A DNA stretch of 64,000 nt from Verrucomicrobiales bacterium (lineage in GTDB: Bacteria; Verrucomicrobiota; Verrucomicrobiia; Verrucomicrobiales; DEV007). This document shows, piece by piece, positions 1 to 9,624 of this stretch; position 1 is the stretch's first letter; each line of letters starts with the position of its first letter. The stretch is from positions 1 through 64,000 of the forward strand of contig JAEUHH010000008.1 of assembly GCA_016795505.1 (NCBI GenBank), written 5' to 3'. Both the position numbers and the translations under genes were made by a program. Below the pieces are notes generated by a model. That model did no database searches and was not told the origin of the DNA. It was given only the letters and a program-made list of their open reading frames with translations.

Positions 1-402
1 GACGACCGGCACGATGGGCGGCAGTTTCGCCGGGGTGCGGCCGGCTTTCCGCCCAGCGGCGATGCGGTCATCCCAGATGCGCAGCATGTAGCGGAGCAAC
101 TGAAGCCCAGGAAAGCTGGGCAGGGAACTGAAATGCTCCAGGAGGAAGTAAAAGAGGCACCCGGGCTCGTCGCTTGCGCTGCTATAGCGGAAGGGAGCGG
201 AGAAGAGCAGGTCGCTCTCGCTGTTGCGGAACTGGGAATCGATAAAGGAGCCCGGCTCGAGCCGCAGGGCATCCCAGTCGACCGAATCGGCGAGAGCGGG
301 GGCAAGTCTCCAGCGGAGGAACGCGGCCGCATCGACCGGATGGGAAAAGCCGAGCTTGAAGAGCTTGTCGTGGCCGTGGTGGAGGGAATCTTCGGGAGTC
401 AT
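1..402 (-). CDS. Rpn/YhgA-like PD-(D/E)XK nuclease, partial
   Basis: The frame is open from an ATG at 402 to the window edge (134 codons), so the 3' end is missing. Near the start it reads HDKLFKLGF, later DLLFSAPF (Asp64), YFLLEH (Glu89-His90) and LLRYMLRIWDD. These match the N-terminal half of the Rpn recombination-promoting nuclease / transposase_31 (YhgA-like) family, whose PD-(D/E)XK core has an Asp in DLLY and an acidic residue before a conserved His. Family members cut DNA and raise recombination in E. coli; the role here is unknown. The gene lies directly behind a 22-bp repeat cluster (407-472). It has no signal peptide. Family assignment is fairly secure; function is inferred. Confidence 0.72.
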   Translation of the reverse strand, partial: MTPEDSLHHGHDKLFKLGFSHPVDAAAFLRWRLAPALADSVDWDALRLEPGSFIDSQFRNSESDLLFSAPFRYSSASDEPGCLFYFLLEHFSSLPSFPGLQLLRYMLRIWDDRIAAGRKAGRTPAKLPPIVPVV

Positions 403-406
403 TTCT

Positions 407-472
407 CGACTCAACCGGGTATCCTATCCGAGTCAACAGGGTATGATCGGAGAGTAGACAGGGTTTGATCGG
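407..472. repeat. 22-bp repeat cluster 1 (three direct units)
   Basis: Units at 407-428, 429-450 and 451-472. Each has CGAT (or a variant), two variable bases, a core like AACAGGGT, two variable bases and GATCGG. The core is on the + strand in all three. The first unit is the most diverged. The cluster lies between the 3' end of the last sulfatase gene and the start of the Rpn-like gene. Confidence 0.85.
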
Positions 473-527
473 AAATGTGCCCGGCCCAACGTGCCGGTTT
501 TCGGTTAAGACGGCGGCTGGCATGCCA

Positions 528-1961
528 TCACTTTGCCGGGCGCTTGCCAGCCGGCTGCCATTGGGGCTCCCAGGCGGGCAGGGGCGTCCTCGCAGTCTTC
601 AGATACTCTCCGATCCTGGCCGCGATGTCCGGATGCTGAGACGCGACATCGTTCTGCTCCGCGACTTCGCTCTTTTGGTCATACAACTTCACCGGAGCGT
701 CCGGACCGCCCTGGCGAATGCCTTTCCAGCGCCCCTGATAAAGCGAGGCCTGCTTGAAGCCGCCTTCGTGGAACTCCCAGTAGAGAAACTCGTGGGTCTT
801 CTGGTCGGCGGCGTTGCCGGTGAGGAGCGGGACGAGGCTGATGCCGTCGAGATTGCCGGGGATCTCCGCACCGGCCAACTCGGCTGCGGTGGGAAACCAG
901 TCGGGGAAGTAACCGACGTGATCAGAAACGCCCGGTTTCACGGTCCCGGGCCACCAGGCGATGAAGGGCACCCGAATGCCGCCATCGGTGAGGCTGCGTT
1001 TGATCCCGGTGTAGGGCCCGCTCGGGTTGAACCGGTCCAGGTTGTGCTTGCTCTCGTTGTGGGGGCCATTGTCGCTGGTGAAAATGACGAGAGTATTCTC
1101 GGCGAGGCCGAGGAGTCGGAGTTGGTCCAGCATTCGGCCGACATAGCTGTCGAGACGGGTGATCATGGCCGCCTGGCCCTTGTCCTGGTCGGGCCAGTCC
1201 ATTTTCGCATAGGGGCCGTAATCGGGCACATGGGCGCCGTCGCCGATCTCCCGGGTGCGCTCGTTGTTGGCGTGCGGAATGACGAGGCTCCAATAGAGGA
1301 AGAACGGCTGGGCCTGATTCTTGGAGACAAATTTGAGGGCCTCGTCGGTGAGCAGGTCATCCGCATACAGGACCGGGTCCTCTGAGTAGCCGCCTCCGCT
1401 ATCGCCGACCGGGGTGACATAGTTCGGCAGGGCGACCTTGGATTCATTCCGCCAGAGGTAATCAGGAAAGTGGTTGTGGGCATGATGCTGGTTCAGGTAA
1501 CCGAAGAAGGTGTCGAATCCGTGCAGGCGGGGCAGGCCGGTCTCGGCCGGACCGATGTCGCCGAGGCCCCATTTGCCGATGAGGGCGGTGCGATAGCCGG
1601 CTTTTTGGAGGACGGTGGCCACGGTGATGTCCCCCGGCTGGAGGGCCTGGGCGGCGGGATTGGTCCGGCCGGCATTGCCGCGCACGCGGGTGCGGCCATG
1701 GTGTTGCCCGGTCATGAGCACGCTACGCGAGGGGGCGCAGACGGTGGCTCCGGCGTAGTAGTGGGTGAAACGGAGGCCCTCGGCGGCCATCTGGTCGAGA
1801 CGGGGCGTGCGGATGACCTTTTGACCGTAGCTGCCGAGATCGCCCCAGCCAAGGTCGTCAGCCATGATCCAGATGAGATTGGGACGGGTGGGTTCTGCGG
1901 CGGAAAGCCGGAGACCGGAGGACAGGCCCAGCAGACAGAGAATGAAGAGAGTGGTTCGCAT
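528..1961 (-). CDS. S1-family sulfatase (1)
   Basis: Secreted or periplasmic sulfatase of 477 aa that should hydrolyse sulfate esters on an unidentified substrate. Residues 1-22 form a signal peptide (hydrophobic LFILCLLGLSSG, then SAAEP). The metal-binding ADD is at 34-36 and the maturation motif C75-A-P-S-R is followed by SVLMTG; Cys75 should become formylglycine. A downstream FTSDNG supplies further calcium ligands. I chose the ATG at 1961 because it directly precedes the signal peptide; a GTG at 2006 would add 15 residues and overlap the upstream gene. Last gene of the six-sulfatase run, 29 bp behind its neighbour. No formylglycine-generating enzyme or anSME gene is in the window. Confidence 0.92.
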   Translation of the reverse strand: MRTTLFILCLLGLSSGLRLSAAEPTRPNLIWIMADDLGWGDLGSYGQKVIRTPRLDQMAAEGLRFTHYYAGATVCAPSRSVLMTGQHHGRTRVRGNAGRTNPAAQALQPGDITVATVLQKAGYRTALIGKWGLGDIGPAETGLPRLHGFDTFFGYLNQHHAHNHFPDYLWRNESKVALPNYVTPVGDSGGGYSEDPVLYADDLLTDEALKFVSKNQAQPFFLYWSLVIPHANNERTREIGDGAHVPDYGPYAKMDWPDQDKGQAAMITRLDSYVGRMLDQLRLLGLAENTLVIFTSDNGPHNESKHNLDRFNPSGPYTGIKRSLTDGGIRVPFIAWWPGTVKPGVSDHVGYFPDWFPTAAELAGAEIPGNLDGISLVPLLTGNAADQKTHEFLYWEFHEGGFKQASLYQGRWKGIRQGGPDAPVKLYDQKSEVAEQNDVASQHPDIAARIGEYLKTARTPLPAWEPQWQPAGKRPAK

Positions 1962-1990
1962 GGTTTGGGAGATGGGAAAGTGGATAAAAA

Positions 1991-3343
1991 TCAGGGCTTT
2001 TGCCACGGCATGGTGCCTCCGCGCTGGATGTGACGAGCCAGAGCGGCGGAGAGTTCGCCGAAGACTTTCGGGGCTTTGGTGGCAAGATTCTCAGTTTCTT
2101 GGGGATCCTTCTCGAGGTGATACAGTTCGAGCGGGCTGTAGGGGTCGTTCTGGAGGATTTTCCACGGTCCGCGGATGAGGGCCTCGTAGCTCCGGCCGCC
2201 ATAGGCCCGGCCGCCTTCGCGGCGGACGAAATAGAGTTCCCGGTCCGCGGGCAGGGTTTTGCCCTCCAGCAGGGGAGACAGACTCACGGCGTCGAGCTGC
2301 GAGCGATCGGTGGTGGTTGAACCGGCGAGGTCCAGGAAAGTGGGAAAGAGGTCGAAGTTCAGGCCGGCATAGTCGCTCTTCGTGCCGGCAGCGATTCGTG
2401 CGGGCCAGCGCATCAGGAAGGGGACGCGCAATCCGCCATCGTAGTGGCTTTGTTTGCCGTCGCGCCAGGGTACGTTGCTTTGGCCATGGGGGATGGAGCC
2501 TCCATTGTCCGCGGTGAAGACGACGAGGGTGTCCTTCTCCAGTCCAGTCTCAGCGAGGGCGTCGAGGACCCGGCCAATGCCGTGGTCTAGGTGCTCGACG
2601 AAGGCGACGTTGGCGGCGCGCTTCTCATCCAATTCGGGCTGGCGTGCCCGGACCTTTGCCAGCCACTCGGCGGGTGGCTCAATGGGAAAGTGGGGCGCGT
2701 TATAGGCGAGATAGAGGAAGAATGGCTGCTTGTCCGGGGCGGCGGCCCGCTCGCGGAGGTAGGCGATCGACCAGTCGGTGAACAGGTCGGTGGCATGGCC
2801 CTGTGGCGTAATGACCTCATCGTTGCGACGGAGGTAGTTGTTCCCGTGGCGCAGGTGGTCGGTGTAGCTGTCCATCATGTCGCCGAGAAAGCCGTGGAAA
2901 AGGTCAAAGCCGCGCTCGTTGGGCGTGTTCGGTGACTCGAGGCCGAGGTGCCACTTGCCCACGATGGCGGTGTGGTAGCCGGCTTTGCCGAGTTCATCGG
3001 CCAGGGTGGGAATGCCGGGGGCAAAGTAGCCCCAGGAATTCTCCGGTTGGGTGCGGATCACCCCCGGCACGCCAACCCGGTCGGGATAGCGTCCGGTGAG
3101 CAGGGCGGCGCGCGATGGCGAGCAGACAGTGCAGTTGGCCCGCATGTTCGCGAAGATCATCCCTTCCTTTCCGATGCGGTCGATGTTCGGCGTGCGGACA
3201 TCGGTCGCGCCATAGGAGGAGACATCGCCGTAACCGTGATCGTCGGTGATGATGATCAAAAAATTGGGCTGGGCGGCAGCAAGTGTGCCGCACAGCGAGA
3301 GGCTGGCTAGAACGGCGATGGCCGTCGGGTGTAATGTGGTCAT
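1991..3343 (-). CDS. S1-family sulfatase (2)
   Basis: Exported sulfatase of 450 aa. A signal peptide ends near LAAAQP (about residue 25), followed by NFLIIITDDHGYGD with the metal-binding Asp pair. The formylglycine motif is C74-S-P-S-R, then AALLTGRYPDR. FTADNGG carries the second metal-site residues, and LYHLEKDPQETENL is the C-terminal strand motif typical of arylsulfatase A-like enzymes. The ATG at 3343 is preferred because it fits the signal peptide; the frame is open 14 codons further upstream. It sits 29 bp ahead of sulfatase (1) and 52 bp behind sulfatase (3). Substrate unknown. Confidence 0.92.
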   Translation of the reverse strand: MTTLHPTAIAVLASLSLCGTLAAAQPNFLIIITDDHGYGDVSSYGATDVRTPNIDRIGKEGMIFANMRANCTVCSPSRAALLTGRYPDRVGVPGVIRTQPENSWGYFAPGIPTLADELGKAGYHTAIVGKWHLGLESPNTPNERGFDLFHGFLGDMMDSYTDHLRHGNNYLRRNDEVITPQGHATDLFTDWSIAYLRERAAAPDKQPFFLYLAYNAPHFPIEPPAEWLAKVRARQPELDEKRAANVAFVEHLDHGIGRVLDALAETGLEKDTLVVFTADNGGSIPHGQSNVPWRDGKQSHYDGGLRVPFLMRWPARIAAGTKSDYAGLNFDLFPTFLDLAGSTTTDRSQLDAVSLSPLLEGKTLPADRELYFVRREGGRAYGGRSYEALIRGPWKILQNDPYSPLELYHLEKDPQETENLATKAPKVFGELSAALARHIQRGGTMPWQKP

Positions 3344-3395
3344 GGGAGGGCAGGTTGGCTGCGGGCCGTAGCGGGGCGAAGTCAAGTTGACGGAG

Positions 3396-5060
3396 TCATT
3401 CTGTCTTTCCCTTTTCCTTGGCTTTGCCGCCTTTGCCTTTGGGACCCTTCTGCTTCCAGAACTCCCGTTCGTCCTTCAGCGGACCGGCCATGGGAGGAGT
3501 TTCGAAGAACTTGCCGTCTTCGATCAGGCGCGGGTCACCGGTTTTGGTGAGGACATCCATGAGCTCTCTTTCGAGCTTGGCTTTCACCTCTGCGTAGGCC
3601 GGCTCGTCGGCGAGATTGGTGGTCTCGTGGGGGTCTTTTCTCAGGTCGTAAAGCTCGTACTTCGGCCGCTTCCCATAGACCCAGTCGAAGTGTTTTTTCC
3701 ACTCCGGGGTGTCGCGCACGCCGACGAGCCAGGCTTTCGTGGGGCCGGAGTCCTCGTCAGGCAGCGTGATGCGGGTCTCGTTTTCGAGATCCTCGACCGA
3801 TGGCGTGCCACTGCTGTCGAGCAGGTAGGGATCGCCCATTGGGTAGCGATCGGGACGGAAGTTCACGATCAGCACATGGTCCGCTGTGCGGATGGCCCGC
3901 TGTGGGTAGGGGGTGTAGTCGGAGCGCGCGATCTCGACATGGCGCTCACGGCCGGTGAATACGCGGGTGCGGGTTTCGTCGACGAGTCCGGCTTTCTCTG
4001 ATCGCAGGGTAGGCCAGAGGCTGCGCCCGGTCGTCTCTTCCGGGGCTTTCAGGCCGGCTGCTTCGAGAAAGGTCGGGGCGAGGTCGGTCAGCGAGGCAAA
4101 GTCATCGACGATGCGCCCTCCTTTGACGCCGGGACCAGTGATGGAAAGGCAGACATTGGTGCCGAAGCCGTAGAGGTTGCACTTTCCATGCGGAAAGCCC
4201 GGTGCGCCGTGATCGCCGCTGATGACGACGAGGGTATTGTCTTTCTCGCCGCGTTTCTCAAGTTCCGCGAGCAGGGCGCCGATGCCGGCATCCCACGCTT
4301 TGATCTCGCCGAAATAATCCGCGAGATCCTGTCGCACTTCCGGCACATCGGGGAGGAAGGGCGGCATCTTTCCCTTCAGCGCATCGGGATCGATGCCCCA
4401 GAGGGCCTTGCCGCTGCCCTTGATCCACTTGCGGTGCACGTTGGTGGGACCAAACCAATAGCACCAGGGACCTTCACCTTTTCTTGCGTCGAGGAAGTCG
4501 GCGAAATTGCCGCGGGACTCCTCAAGCAACTCGGCCTTGATGGTTTCGAACGGCGTGCCGTCTGCCACCGCTTTCGTGGCCACCTGAGAGAATTGGTTGA
4601 AGCGTCCGCCCCGCTTCGCGAAGGCTTGTTCCCTGGTGAAAGGCGAGTTCGCGGGCGTGCCCGGGCCCCAGACCTTGTGGGTATAGCCGATGTGGTAACC
4701 GGCTTCCTGCAGCAGCAGGGGGTAGCTCGGGATGGTGGCGTCCCAGACTGCGCCGCGCAGAATCGAGCCGGTGTTGGTGCGCCAGAAATGCTGACCTGTC
4801 AGCAGGGCGCTGCGACAGGGCGTGCAGGAGGGCGCGCTGACATGGGCATTGCGGAAAAAGACGCCCTCCCTCGCGATGCGATCGAAGTTTGGCGTCTCGA
4901 CGACATCGTTGATCGTGCCCGGTCCTTCGGATTCGCGGAGGATGGAGGCATAGCGGCCCCAGTCATCGGCGAAGAGGAACAGAATGTTAGGCTTGTTCTC
5001 CGCTGCCGCGGCGGGAAGGAGCAGCAGGGAGAGGAGACTGAGGAGGGTCAGGTGTTTCAT
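3396..5060 (-). CDS. S1-family sulfatase (3) with CTPCR motif
   Basis: Exported sulfatase of 554 aa, the longest of the six. The signal peptide is leucine-rich (residues 1-20, ending AAAAE). The metal-site ADD follows at about 31-33. The maturation motif is C79-T-P-C82-R, with a second Cys where Ser, Thr or Ala is more usual; it still fits the CXPXR consensus. The second metal site reads GDHG rather than DNG, as in N-sulfoglucosamine sulfohydrolase-like branches. The last 20 residues are rich in Lys and Gly, an unusual basic tail. Start ATG at 5060, 23 bp behind sulfatase (4). Confidence 0.92.
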   Translation of the reverse strand: MKHLTLLSLLSLLLLPAAAAENKPNILFLFADDWGRYASILRESEGPGTINDVVETPNFDRIAREGVFFRNAHVSAPSCTPCRSALLTGQHFWRTNTGSILRGAVWDATIPSYPLLLQEAGYHIGYTHKVWGPGTPANSPFTREQAFAKRGGRFNQFSQVATKAVADGTPFETIKAELLEESRGNFADFLDARKGEGPWCYWFGPTNVHRKWIKGSGKALWGIDPDALKGKMPPFLPDVPEVRQDLADYFGEIKAWDAGIGALLAELEKRGEKDNTLVVISGDHGAPGFPHGKCNLYGFGTNVCLSITGPGVKGGRIVDDFASLTDLAPTFLEAAGLKAPEETTGRSLWPTLRSEKAGLVDETRTRVFTGRERHVEIARSDYTPYPQRAIRTADHVLIVNFRPDRYPMGDPYLLDSSGTPSVEDLENETRITLPDEDSGPTKAWLVGVRDTPEWKKHFDWVYGKRPKYELYDLRKDPHETTNLADEPAYAEVKAKLERELMDVLTKTGDPRLIEDGKFFETPPMAGPLKDEREFWKQKGPKGKGGKAKEKGKTE

Positions 5061-5083
5061 GAGGATTGGGGAAATGGAAAGAG

Positions 5084-6442
5084 TCAGGGCTGGCGGGCTT
5101 TCTTTTTACCCTGCTTCTTACCGGAAGTTGCGCCGGGATTTGCTTCGCGAAAGGCTTGATCGAGTCTTTCTGGACGGGCGTCTCTGTATTGATCCAGAAC
5201 CGCTTTCAGTCGTGCTCGCTCCTCTGGTGCCACATGGGGCGCGAGGGGAGCGGACATTTCAAAGGGGTCCACGGCCAGATCGAAGAGCCGGCCGTCGCGA
5301 TAGAGCTTGTGGGTATGATCGAAGGCATACTCCTTTACCGTGAGATCGGGCTGTTGCCGCGGCGAATACCATAGGTAGAGCGATTCCCGGGGCGTCCCGG
5401 TTTCGCCCCTGAGCTGGGGCAGGAAGCTGATTCCATCTATACCCCGGGGTAGGGCGACGCCGGCGGCTTCGCAGAGTGTTGGTAAAAAGTCGACCGCTCC
5501 GATGAGATCCCGACAAACGCGTCCTTTTGCCATCACCGCCGGCCAGTTCGCGATCAGCGGCACATGGGTGCCCCGCGCCGTGGTGGTTCCCTTGCCGCCC
5601 CGGTAGTCCGATCCGCGGAAGCGGCTTGTCACGGAGGAATGAGTGCCATTGTCGCCAAGGAAAAGGAGTAGGGTATTCTGCCGGATGCCGAGTTCCCCCA
5701 GTTTCGCATCGAGACGGCCGATCAATTGGTCCATGTAGGTGGTCATGTCGGCAAAATGTTTCACGTCGCGGTTTACCCGCTCGCCTGTGGCGGCCGGGTC
5801 CCAGTCAGCGCTATCGGGCGTCGGCTGGAACGGATCGTGGGTGAGGATCATCGGGTAATAGAGAAAAAACGGGTTGCCTTGATGCCGCGTCATGAAGTCG
5901 AGAGCGAAGTCGTTGATCAGGGTCGGTCCGTATTCACCGGAGGAGAAATCCTGCTCCGAACCATTGCGCTCGAGCCCTGGATTGGCGTAGCGAGGCGGGC
6001 GGCGGGTGTGTTGCCAGAGGAATGACTCATCGAAGCCGAAATGCTGCGGTGAATCCGTCTCCTTGCCGAGCTGCCACTTGCCGCAGACTCCGGTGACGTA
6101 GCCGGCCGCTTTGAGGAGATGGGCAAAGGTCTGCTCATCGCGAGGCAGGGTGCCGAAATTGAGGTAGTTGCGGATGTTGTGCTTCCCGGTCATCAAGGCG
6201 ACCCGGGTCGGCGTGCAGAGCGGATAGGAATGGGCGTTCTCAAACCGCAATCCCGATGCGGCGAGCCGGTCGAGATGGGGTGTCCGGTAGGATTCGCCAC
6301 CGTTCGCCCCGACGCATTCGTAGCCGAAGTCATCGGCCATGATCAGGATAATGTTGGGCCGTTCTGCTCCCTGGACTGATTGCAGACCGAGCGCAACGAG
6401 GAGCGGCAAGATGGCAGAAATGGTTCGGAACAGGGGACTCAT
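5084..6442 (-). CDS. S1-family sulfatase (4)
   Basis: Exported sulfatase of 452 aa. The signal peptide covers about residues 1-26 (ending VQGAE). It is followed by [12 protein letters not shown] and the formylglycine motif C76-T-P-T-R in [24 protein letters not shown] gives the second metal site. The C-terminus is basic ([12 protein letters not shown]). Gaps of 23-24 bp to both neighbours suggest a shared transcript. Substrate specificity cannot be read from the sequence. Confidence 0.92.
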   Translation of the reverse strand: MSPLFRTISAILPLLVALGLQSVQGAERPNIILIMADDFGYECVGANGGESYRTPHLDRLAASGLRFENAHSYPLCTPTRVALMTGKHNIRNYLNFGTLPRDEQTFAHLLKAAGYVTGVCGKWQLGKETDSPQHFGFDESFLWQHTRRPPRYANPGLERNGSEQDFSSGEYGPTLINDFALDFMTRHQGNPFFLYYPMILTHDPFQPTPDSADWDPAATGERVNRDVKHFADMTTYMDQLIGRLDAKLGELGIRQNTLLLFLGDNGTHSSVTSRFRGSDYRGGKGTTTARGTHVPLIANWPAVMAKGRVCRDLIGAVDFLPTLCEAAGVALPRGIDGISFLPQLRGETGTPRESLYLWYSPRQQPDLTVKEYAFDHTHKLYRDGRLFDLAVDPFEMSAPLAPHVAPEERARLKAVLDQYRDARPERLDQAFREANPGATSGKKQGKKKARQP

Positions 6443-6466
6443 GGCGGCTGGCGGCGAGGCGATGGC

Positions 6467-7855
6467 TTACTCTTTGCGAATGACCTTGATGAGTTGGTCC
6501 TCGACGGGCTCGACCGATTGGCGGTGGCGATCGGCAAGATTGCGAAGATCGGACAGGACCTCGGGGTGCTGGGCGGCGATGTCGAATCGTTCCGAAGGAT
6601 CATTCTCGATCTGGTAGAGCAGGGGCGGATCCTGTGGGACGGGCTTTTGACCGACATACGAGGTGTAGGTAGTGAAATGGATTTTGAATGGACCCTTCCG
6701 CACCGCGTAAAGTTGAGCGCCCTGGTAAAAGAACATCTCCTGTCGCGGGCTCGGACCCGTCCCGAGCAGCACGGGGCTCAAGTCGTAGCCGTCGAAGACG
6801 CGGCCCTGGGGAAGCTGGCCTCCGGCGAGGGACAGGAACGTGGGCAACAAGTCGAGGGTGCCGCCCATCTCATGCACGATGCCGGGCGCGAGCTTGCCGG
6901 GCCAGGACATCACGGTTGGCACGCGCTGGCCTCCTTCCCAGGTGCTGCCCTTGCCATCACGCAGTAGACCGGCGGTTCCGCCATGGGTGCCGAAGGTCAG
7001 CCAGGGGCCATTGTCCGAGGTGAAAACCACCAAGGTGCGCCCTGCGATGCCGTTGTCCCGCAGAGATGCGGTGATCTGACCGATGGACCAGTCGATCTCT
7101 TCCACGACATCGCCGTAGATGCCGGCAGGCGAGCGATCCTTGAACTCGGGCGCCCGGAAGAGCGGTATGTGGGGCAGGCTGTGAGCGAGGTAGAGGAAAA
7201 AGGGGGCGTCCTTCATTTCCCGAATCCGCTTCACGGCTTCCTCCGTGTAGCGTCTGGTGATGGTGCGCTGATCGGCGGGGCGCTCGATCTCCTCCTCTCC
7301 GCGCATCAGCGGCACATCGTAGGCCTGAAATTTCTCCTGCTCGGCGAGGGCGATCTGGCTCGTCGCCCGGTCGATCCGGTTCATGTCGTTCGAGTAGGGA
7401 ATGCCGAAGTAGCTGTCAAATCCATGGCGGGTCGGGAGATGTTCCGGCAGATGGCCGAGGTGCCATTTGCCGATGCAGGCTGTCTGGTACCCGATCTCAT
7501 CCAATGCCTCGGCGATGGTAATTTCCGATGCCGGCAGGCCTCCGGCGGAGTCGGGGAAAAGCACCCGGCGCTCGTTTGATGCCATGCCGCTCCGGATGGG
7601 CAGTCGTCCGGTAAGCAGGCCGGCGCGGCTCGGAGTGCAGACATTGTCGGCGGCGTAGAAGCTGGTCCACTTTTGCCCCTCTGCGGCCAAGCGGTCGAGG
7701 TGCGGCGTGCGAATGGTCGGATGTCCGAAAGTCGAAAGGTCGCCATACCCGAGGTCGTCGCAGAAAATGACGACGAAGTTGGGCTTTTCGGCGGCGAGGA
7801 TTCCCGTGGGCTGAGAGTATGAGAGGAGCAGGAGGGCAAGGAGTACTCGATGCAT
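6467..7855 (-). CDS. S1-family sulfatase (5)
   Basis: Exported arylsulfatase A-like enzyme of 462 aa. A signal peptide (1-22, ending ILAAE) precedes NFVVIFCDDLGYGD. The maturation site is C73-T-P-S-R, followed by AGLLTGRLPIRSG. GKWHLGHLPEHLPTRHGFD and FTSDNGPWL match the lysine/histidine active-site strand and second metal site of mammalian-type arylsulfatases. The start ATG at 7855 is only 22 bp below a 22-bp repeat cluster (7877-7920) that separates this gene from sulfatase (6). Confidence 0.93.
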   Translation of the reverse strand: MHRVLLALLLLSYSQPTGILAAEKPNFVVIFCDDLGYGDLSTFGHPTIRTPHLDRLAAEGQKWTSFYAADNVCTPSRAGLLTGRLPIRSGMASNERRVLFPDSAGGLPASEITIAEALDEIGYQTACIGKWHLGHLPEHLPTRHGFDSYFGIPYSNDMNRIDRATSQIALAEQEKFQAYDVPLMRGEEEIERPADQRTITRRYTEEAVKRIREMKDAPFFLYLAHSLPHIPLFRAPEFKDRSPAGIYGDVVEEIDWSIGQITASLRDNGIAGRTLVVFTSDNGPWLTFGTHGGTAGLLRDGKGSTWEGGQRVPTVMSWPGKLAPGIVHEMGGTLDLLPTFLSLAGGQLPQGRVFDGYDLSPVLLGTGPSPRQEMFFYQGAQLYAVRKGPFKIHFTTYTSYVGQKPVPQDPPLLYQIENDPSERFDIAAQHPEVLSDLRNLADRHRQSVEPVEDQLIKVIRKE

Positions 7856-7876
7856 CTCGAAAATGGGCTTGGTTTC

Positions 7877-7920
7877 CGATGAAACAGGGTAGGATCGGCG
7901 ATCAAACAGGGTTGGATCGG
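7877..7920. repeat. 22-bp repeat cluster 2 (two direct units)
   Basis: Units at 7877-7898 and 7899-7920 are nearly perfect, with the core on the + strand, and are flanked by TTTC on the left and AAAA on the right. The cluster starts 13 bp behind the stop of sulfatase (6) and lies in the leader of sulfatase (5), so it may affect mRNA stability or relative expression of the two. Confidence 0.9.
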
Positions 7921-7933
7921 AAAATCGCCGCAG

Positions 7934-9487
7934 TCAGGGCAGCAAGGGTTTCAGCCGGGTTTGCGTGTCTTCCGCCACGGGATAGCGGGCGCCGTGCGCC
8001 TCGGTCTGAGAGAGGAGGCCCTCCATGAGCCGGCGCAGGTCCTGCGGATTCGACGGAGCGAGGTCGTTCTGCTCGAAGGGGTCGGCGGCCAGATTGAAGA
8101 GTTGGTAGCGCGCGCCTCCAGATTGGATCTGGTTACCATGGGTCGGAATGTTGGGGAGGTAGTGGTAGATCACTTTCCAGTCGCCATCCCGCCAGACGGT
8201 GAAGTAGTTGCTGCGATGTGGGGCATGCGGGTAGTGCATGAGAAACTGCTCGGGACGCGTAGTGTCGGCTTTGCCGGTGAGGAGCGTCTGGAGAGGGCGG
8301 CCATCGACGACATGGTTTGCTGGTGGCTTCACGCTGGCGATCTGGAGGAGGGTGGGAAAGATGTCGGTGACGTTGGCGACTTGTGACTGGATGGCGCCGG
8401 CTGGAATCGGGAGGGCTTTCTGATGCGGGTTGGCAGGATTCGGCCTGGCCCACGCGGCAATGAACGGAACGCGCATGCCACCTTCGTAATGGGCGCCTTT
8501 CTTCCCGCGGAGCGGCGCTGCACAGGCGACTTCGTGCTGGTCGCCCAAGGGGGCGTCGGAGCCATTATCCCCAAGGAAAATGACGAGGGTATCCTCGGCC
8601 ACGCCCAGTGACTCCAGTTGATCGAGGACATCGCCAAGGGATTTGTCCATGCCCTCGACGAGGGTGGCGAAGGCCTGCGCGGCGGGTGATTTGTCCGATC
8701 CGGCATAGTTGACGGCAAAGCGGGGGTCGGAATCGAAGGGGGCATGGACGGCGTACTGGGCGAAATAGAGAAAAAAGGGCTTGTCCGATCCGGCAGCCTC
8801 TTTCAGCGCGGCATTCGCTTCGAGAGTGAGCGCCTCGGTCAGAAAGGTGTCAGTGCCGTGGTATTTTTCGAGGCCGGGAACGGCATGCCGTTTCTGTTTT
8901 CCGATATGGCCGTAATTTTTTGCGCCGTAGTAGCTGCCGGGGGCGCCGAATGAGGCTCCGGCGATGTTCTGATCGAATCCGAGGGTGGAAGGATCGGCTC
9001 CGGGGAGTTCCCTCGGTGCAAAGTGACCTTTGCCGACGTGAATGGTGCGGTATCCGGCTTCGGCCAGGAGCGCCGGCAGGGTCACATCGCCGGGAGCGAG
9101 TCCCTGCCAGTCCCAGTCGGGAGCTCCCTGGGGACCGGCGTTGTTGTTGTCGGGATTGATCCAGTTGGTCGCTCCGTGGCGGGCGGCATTCTGCCCAGTC
9201 ATGATGGAAATGCGCGTGGGAGAGCAGACGCTCATGGCGTAAAATTGATTGAAGCGAATGCCCTGCGCGGCGAGCCGCTCCATGGACGGAGTCCGGTAGT
9301 AGTCGTTCAGCGGGTAGCGCTTCGGCTCGCCCGCCTCGTCGGTGAGGAAGGGGACGGAGGTGTCCATAATGCCCATGTCGTCGATGAGGAAAACGACAAT
9401 ATTGGGTCGGTCGGCGGCGGCGGCGGTCTGGAGAAGAAAGGCCAGCATGCCGATGCGGAGGGTAGAAAGAAGGGGGCTGCAATTCAT
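7934..9487 (-). CDS. S1-family sulfatase (6), first of the run
   Basis: Exported sulfatase of 517 aa. The ATG at 9487 is followed by a signal peptide (LRIGMLAFLLQTAAAA); the frame is open 32 codons further up, but that part does not look like protein and would bury the signal. VVFLIDDMGIMD holds the first metal-site residues, C88-S-P-T-R is the formylglycine motif (SVCSPTRISIMTG), and FLGDNGSDAP the second metal site. It is the first gene of the sulfatase run and diverges from the SMP-30 gene across 137 bp. That gap has a perfect -35-like TTGACA on the minus strand (9532 to 9527), but no good -10 at normal spacing. Confidence 0.93.
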   Translation of the reverse strand: MNCSPLLSTLRIGMLAFLLQTAAAADRPNIVVFLIDDMGIMDTSVPFLTDEAGEPKRYPLNDYYRTPSMERLAAQGIRFNQFYAMSVCSPTRISIMTGQNAARHGATNWINPDNNNAGPQGAPDWDWQGLAPGDVTLPALLAEAGYRTIHVGKGHFAPRELPGADPSTLGFDQNIAGASFGAPGSYYGAKNYGHIGKQKRHAVPGLEKYHGTDTFLTEALTLEANAALKEAAGSDKPFFLYFAQYAVHAPFDSDPRFAVNYAGSDKSPAAQAFATLVEGMDKSLGDVLDQLESLGVAEDTLVIFLGDNGSDAPLGDQHEVACAAPLRGKKGAHYEGGMRVPFIAAWARPNPANPHQKALPIPAGAIQSQVANVTDIFPTLLQIASVKPPANHVVDGRPLQTLLTGKADTTRPEQFLMHYPHAPHRSNYFTVWRDGDWKVIYHYLPNIPTHGNQIQSGGARYQLFNLAADPFEQNDLAPSNPQDLRRLMEGLLSQTEAHGARYPVAEDTQTRLKPLLP

Positions 9488-9624
9488 GGCTTTGATACCA
9501 TGTATCGGAACCTGAGCCGCGAGGAATGTCAAGACGGGTGAGATCCCGGCGGGGCCGCAATCCGGTGCTGGATACCTCAACACGCGCGAATTCGGGCTGG
9601 CGTGAAGGGCGTGGAATCTCTATC

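Noticed and set aside
407-472. CRISPR array
   Set aside because: Units are contiguous with no unique spacers, clusters have only two or three units, and no cas gene is near.
9526-9624. Longer N-terminus of the SMP-30 protein
   Set aside because: The added residues are arginine-rich and lie in the divergent promoter gap; the Tat signal fits the later ATG.
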